Source of the DNA: Selaginella moellendorffii
Taxonomy: Eukaryota > Streptophyta > Lycopodiopsida > Selaginellales > Selaginellaceae
NCBI RefSeq assembly: GCF_000143415.4
Contig: NW_003314269.1
Coordinates: 610,034 to 674,033 of the forward strand
DNA: 64,000 nt
Direction of reading: 5' to 3'
Part shown: one piece after another, positions 62,610-64,000 of the stretch
Position numbering within the stretch: position 1 is the first letter of the stretch
Layout of the letters: each line of letters starts with the position of its first letter
Notes under the pieces: generated by a model
The model's database searches: none
What the model saw: only the letters and a program-made list of their open reading frames with translations
Told to the model about the DNA's origin: nothing
Position numbers and translations under genes: made by a program

Positions 62610-64000
62610 TTAAATTCTTGATGATATAGTAAGCTCAAGAGGAACTGCTCTAGGTAGTGTCAAACCAGATCCTTCACTCATATCAAGTTCCTTGCCGCTA
62701 GGGTTCTTCCACTCAAAGCCATGCACAAGGTTGGCCAGGACGAAATGCACCACTCGCAAACCAAGCTGGATTCCGGGGCACCCTCTTCTTCCAGATCCAA
62801 AAGGGAGCATCTCAAAGTCGCGCACGCCAACAATGTCGATGTTTCTCTCCACAAACCGCTCCGGCTTGAACTTGAGAGGCTCCTCCCAGCAGCGCTCATC
62901 CCTGGCGATCTCATAGTTATTGATGAAGACCCGTGTTCCCTCCGGAACAAAGTAGTCCATCATCTGGCATGGCTGTGCGGCCTGGAAGATGAGTATCGCA
63001 CCAGGCGGATGGAGACGAAGGGTTTCTTTCACCACTGCGCCCAGATAGACGAGTTTGTCGAGGTGGGCTTCTTCTACCTTGAGTGACGATGGCCCGACCA
63101 CGCTGTGTAGCTCTTCCAGGAGCCTGGACATGATTCTGGGATTGTTGATGAGCTCCGCCATCGCCCACTCGATCGTCACTGCGCTAGTGTCTGTTCCAGC
63201 ACCGATCATGGCCTGCGAATAGAGATCATAACAATAGTTTCCAATGCTAATTTAACAAGATCAGGAACTCACCAGGACGATTGCCTTCATGAAGGAATCC
63301 GACTTGGAAAAGAGCTCGTTTCGCAGCATTATGCTGATGAAATCGTCGCCAATATCCGCGCCTTTCCTGCGCTGCTCGTCGACCAGCCGCTGCATGTACT
63401 CGTCAACTTGCTTGTACAAGCGCTTGGCATGGGCCGCTTTTCTCAAGTCGAGCCACTGCAGCCATGGCATGGTGTCTCCCACGTAAAAGTCTCCCGCCGC
63501 GACGAACACCTCCTTTAGCAAGTGCTTAAACCGCAGAGCTTCCTCGTTCCTCCGGTGGCCATTCCCCACAACTTTTCGCAAGATCATGCCGTAAGTAACA
63601 TCCGAGATCACCTGCGTGAGGTTAACAGTGCGCGGCATTGGACCCCTCGAGGCCTTCACAAGCTTTGCCACGGCCAGAGCCATCTCCTCGGCTCTCGCGG
63701 CTTGCGAGAGCTCGATTTGCCTCAACGTCAGTAGCTCCAGAGTGCAAAGCTTCCTCACGTTTCGCCAGTACTCGCCGTAGGGCGTCCATAGAATTCCATC
63801 GGCACCGAAAATCTTGCCTGGATAGATAGAACGAGCGTCGAGGGTCACAGTCTACAGACTCAATTATCACTGGACACTGACCTGGTGTTAGGAAAGGCCT
63901 GGAAGAATAAGTGGAGTCGCGGACTCGGATGGCCTCTCTGGCGGCTTGGGCAGAGGAGATGACCAAGTGAGGAGAGCTCCCAAACTTGAGGAACACACAG
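62610..64000 (-). CDS. Cytochrome P450, A-type (CYP71 clan), 5' end outside window
   Basis: Heme monooxygenase of plant secondary metabolism, ER-anchored in full-length form. Exons: 64000(partial)-63882, 63817-63273, 63212-62610, introns 64 and 60 bp. Motifs: SSRPFLTPG, YGEYWRNVRKLCTLELLT (C-helix WxxxR), I-helix GAGTDTSAVTIEWAMAEL, ETLRLHPPG (ExxR), FKPERF, and heme loop FGSGRRGCPG with the Cys ligand. It ends VPLELTISSRI. The membrane anchor and Pro hinge lie beyond the right edge. Clan assignment is confident; the family within it is not. Confidence 0.92.

Noticed and set aside
1-64000. CRISPR arrays, bacterial operons or integrons
   Set aside because: No regularly spaced repeats of that kind; introns and gene families are those of a plant nucleus.

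Overview
The window is plant nuclear DNA. Genes are split by very short introns (roughly 40-100 bp, usually 50-65), lie close together, and encode land-plant families: SUO-like TFIIS-N protein, SNAP33, MED33/REF4, GLUTAMINE DUMPER, plant SF1 with an RRM, PME31, EXS and PLAC8 proteins, a PPR remnant and an A-type P450. The combination of tiny introns, gene density and plant families is most like a lycophyte such as Selaginella; this is an inference from architecture, not a database match.

Left half (1-29,000), gene-rich: a partial SUO-like gene (-), SNAP33 (+), a decayed epoxide hydrolase copy (-), a perfect 28-bp-arm hairpin, a Ser/Thr kinase (-), an intact epoxide hydrolase with a peroxisomal C-terminus (-), Mediator 33 (-), a GLUTAMINE DUMPER gene 51 nt upstream of it (-), splicing factor SF1 (+), a coiled-coil plant protein (+), a WDR20/DMWD-type WD40 protein (+), a ULP2-type SUMO protease with a tandem array of mini-exons (-), PME31-type pectinesterase with two GC-AG introns (+), and an unrecognised multi-exon gene (-). 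Most are housekeeping or RNA/chromatin functions and do not form one pathway.

Middle (29,000-44,450): a broken PPR gene, AT-rich DNA, then a segmental tandem duplication. Each unit holds an SLC35F/DUF914 transporter gene plus the 5' end of an EXS-family gene. Only the second unit keeps the whole EXS gene; the first ends in a stub. A PLAC8 gene and a membrane-anchored methyltransferase-like gene follow, then an AT-rich stretch.

Right part (44,458-62,280): a nest of Ty3/gypsy LTR retrotransposons. An outer element A, with 175-bp LTRs and flanking AAGG, carries a solo LTR of family B in gag. It also carries an element C, bounded by a tgctgc repeat, which itself contains a second truncated A copy. 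A nearly complete chromodomain element B sits on the minus strand in its pol. All copies are decayed. The window ends inside a cytochrome P450 gene (-).
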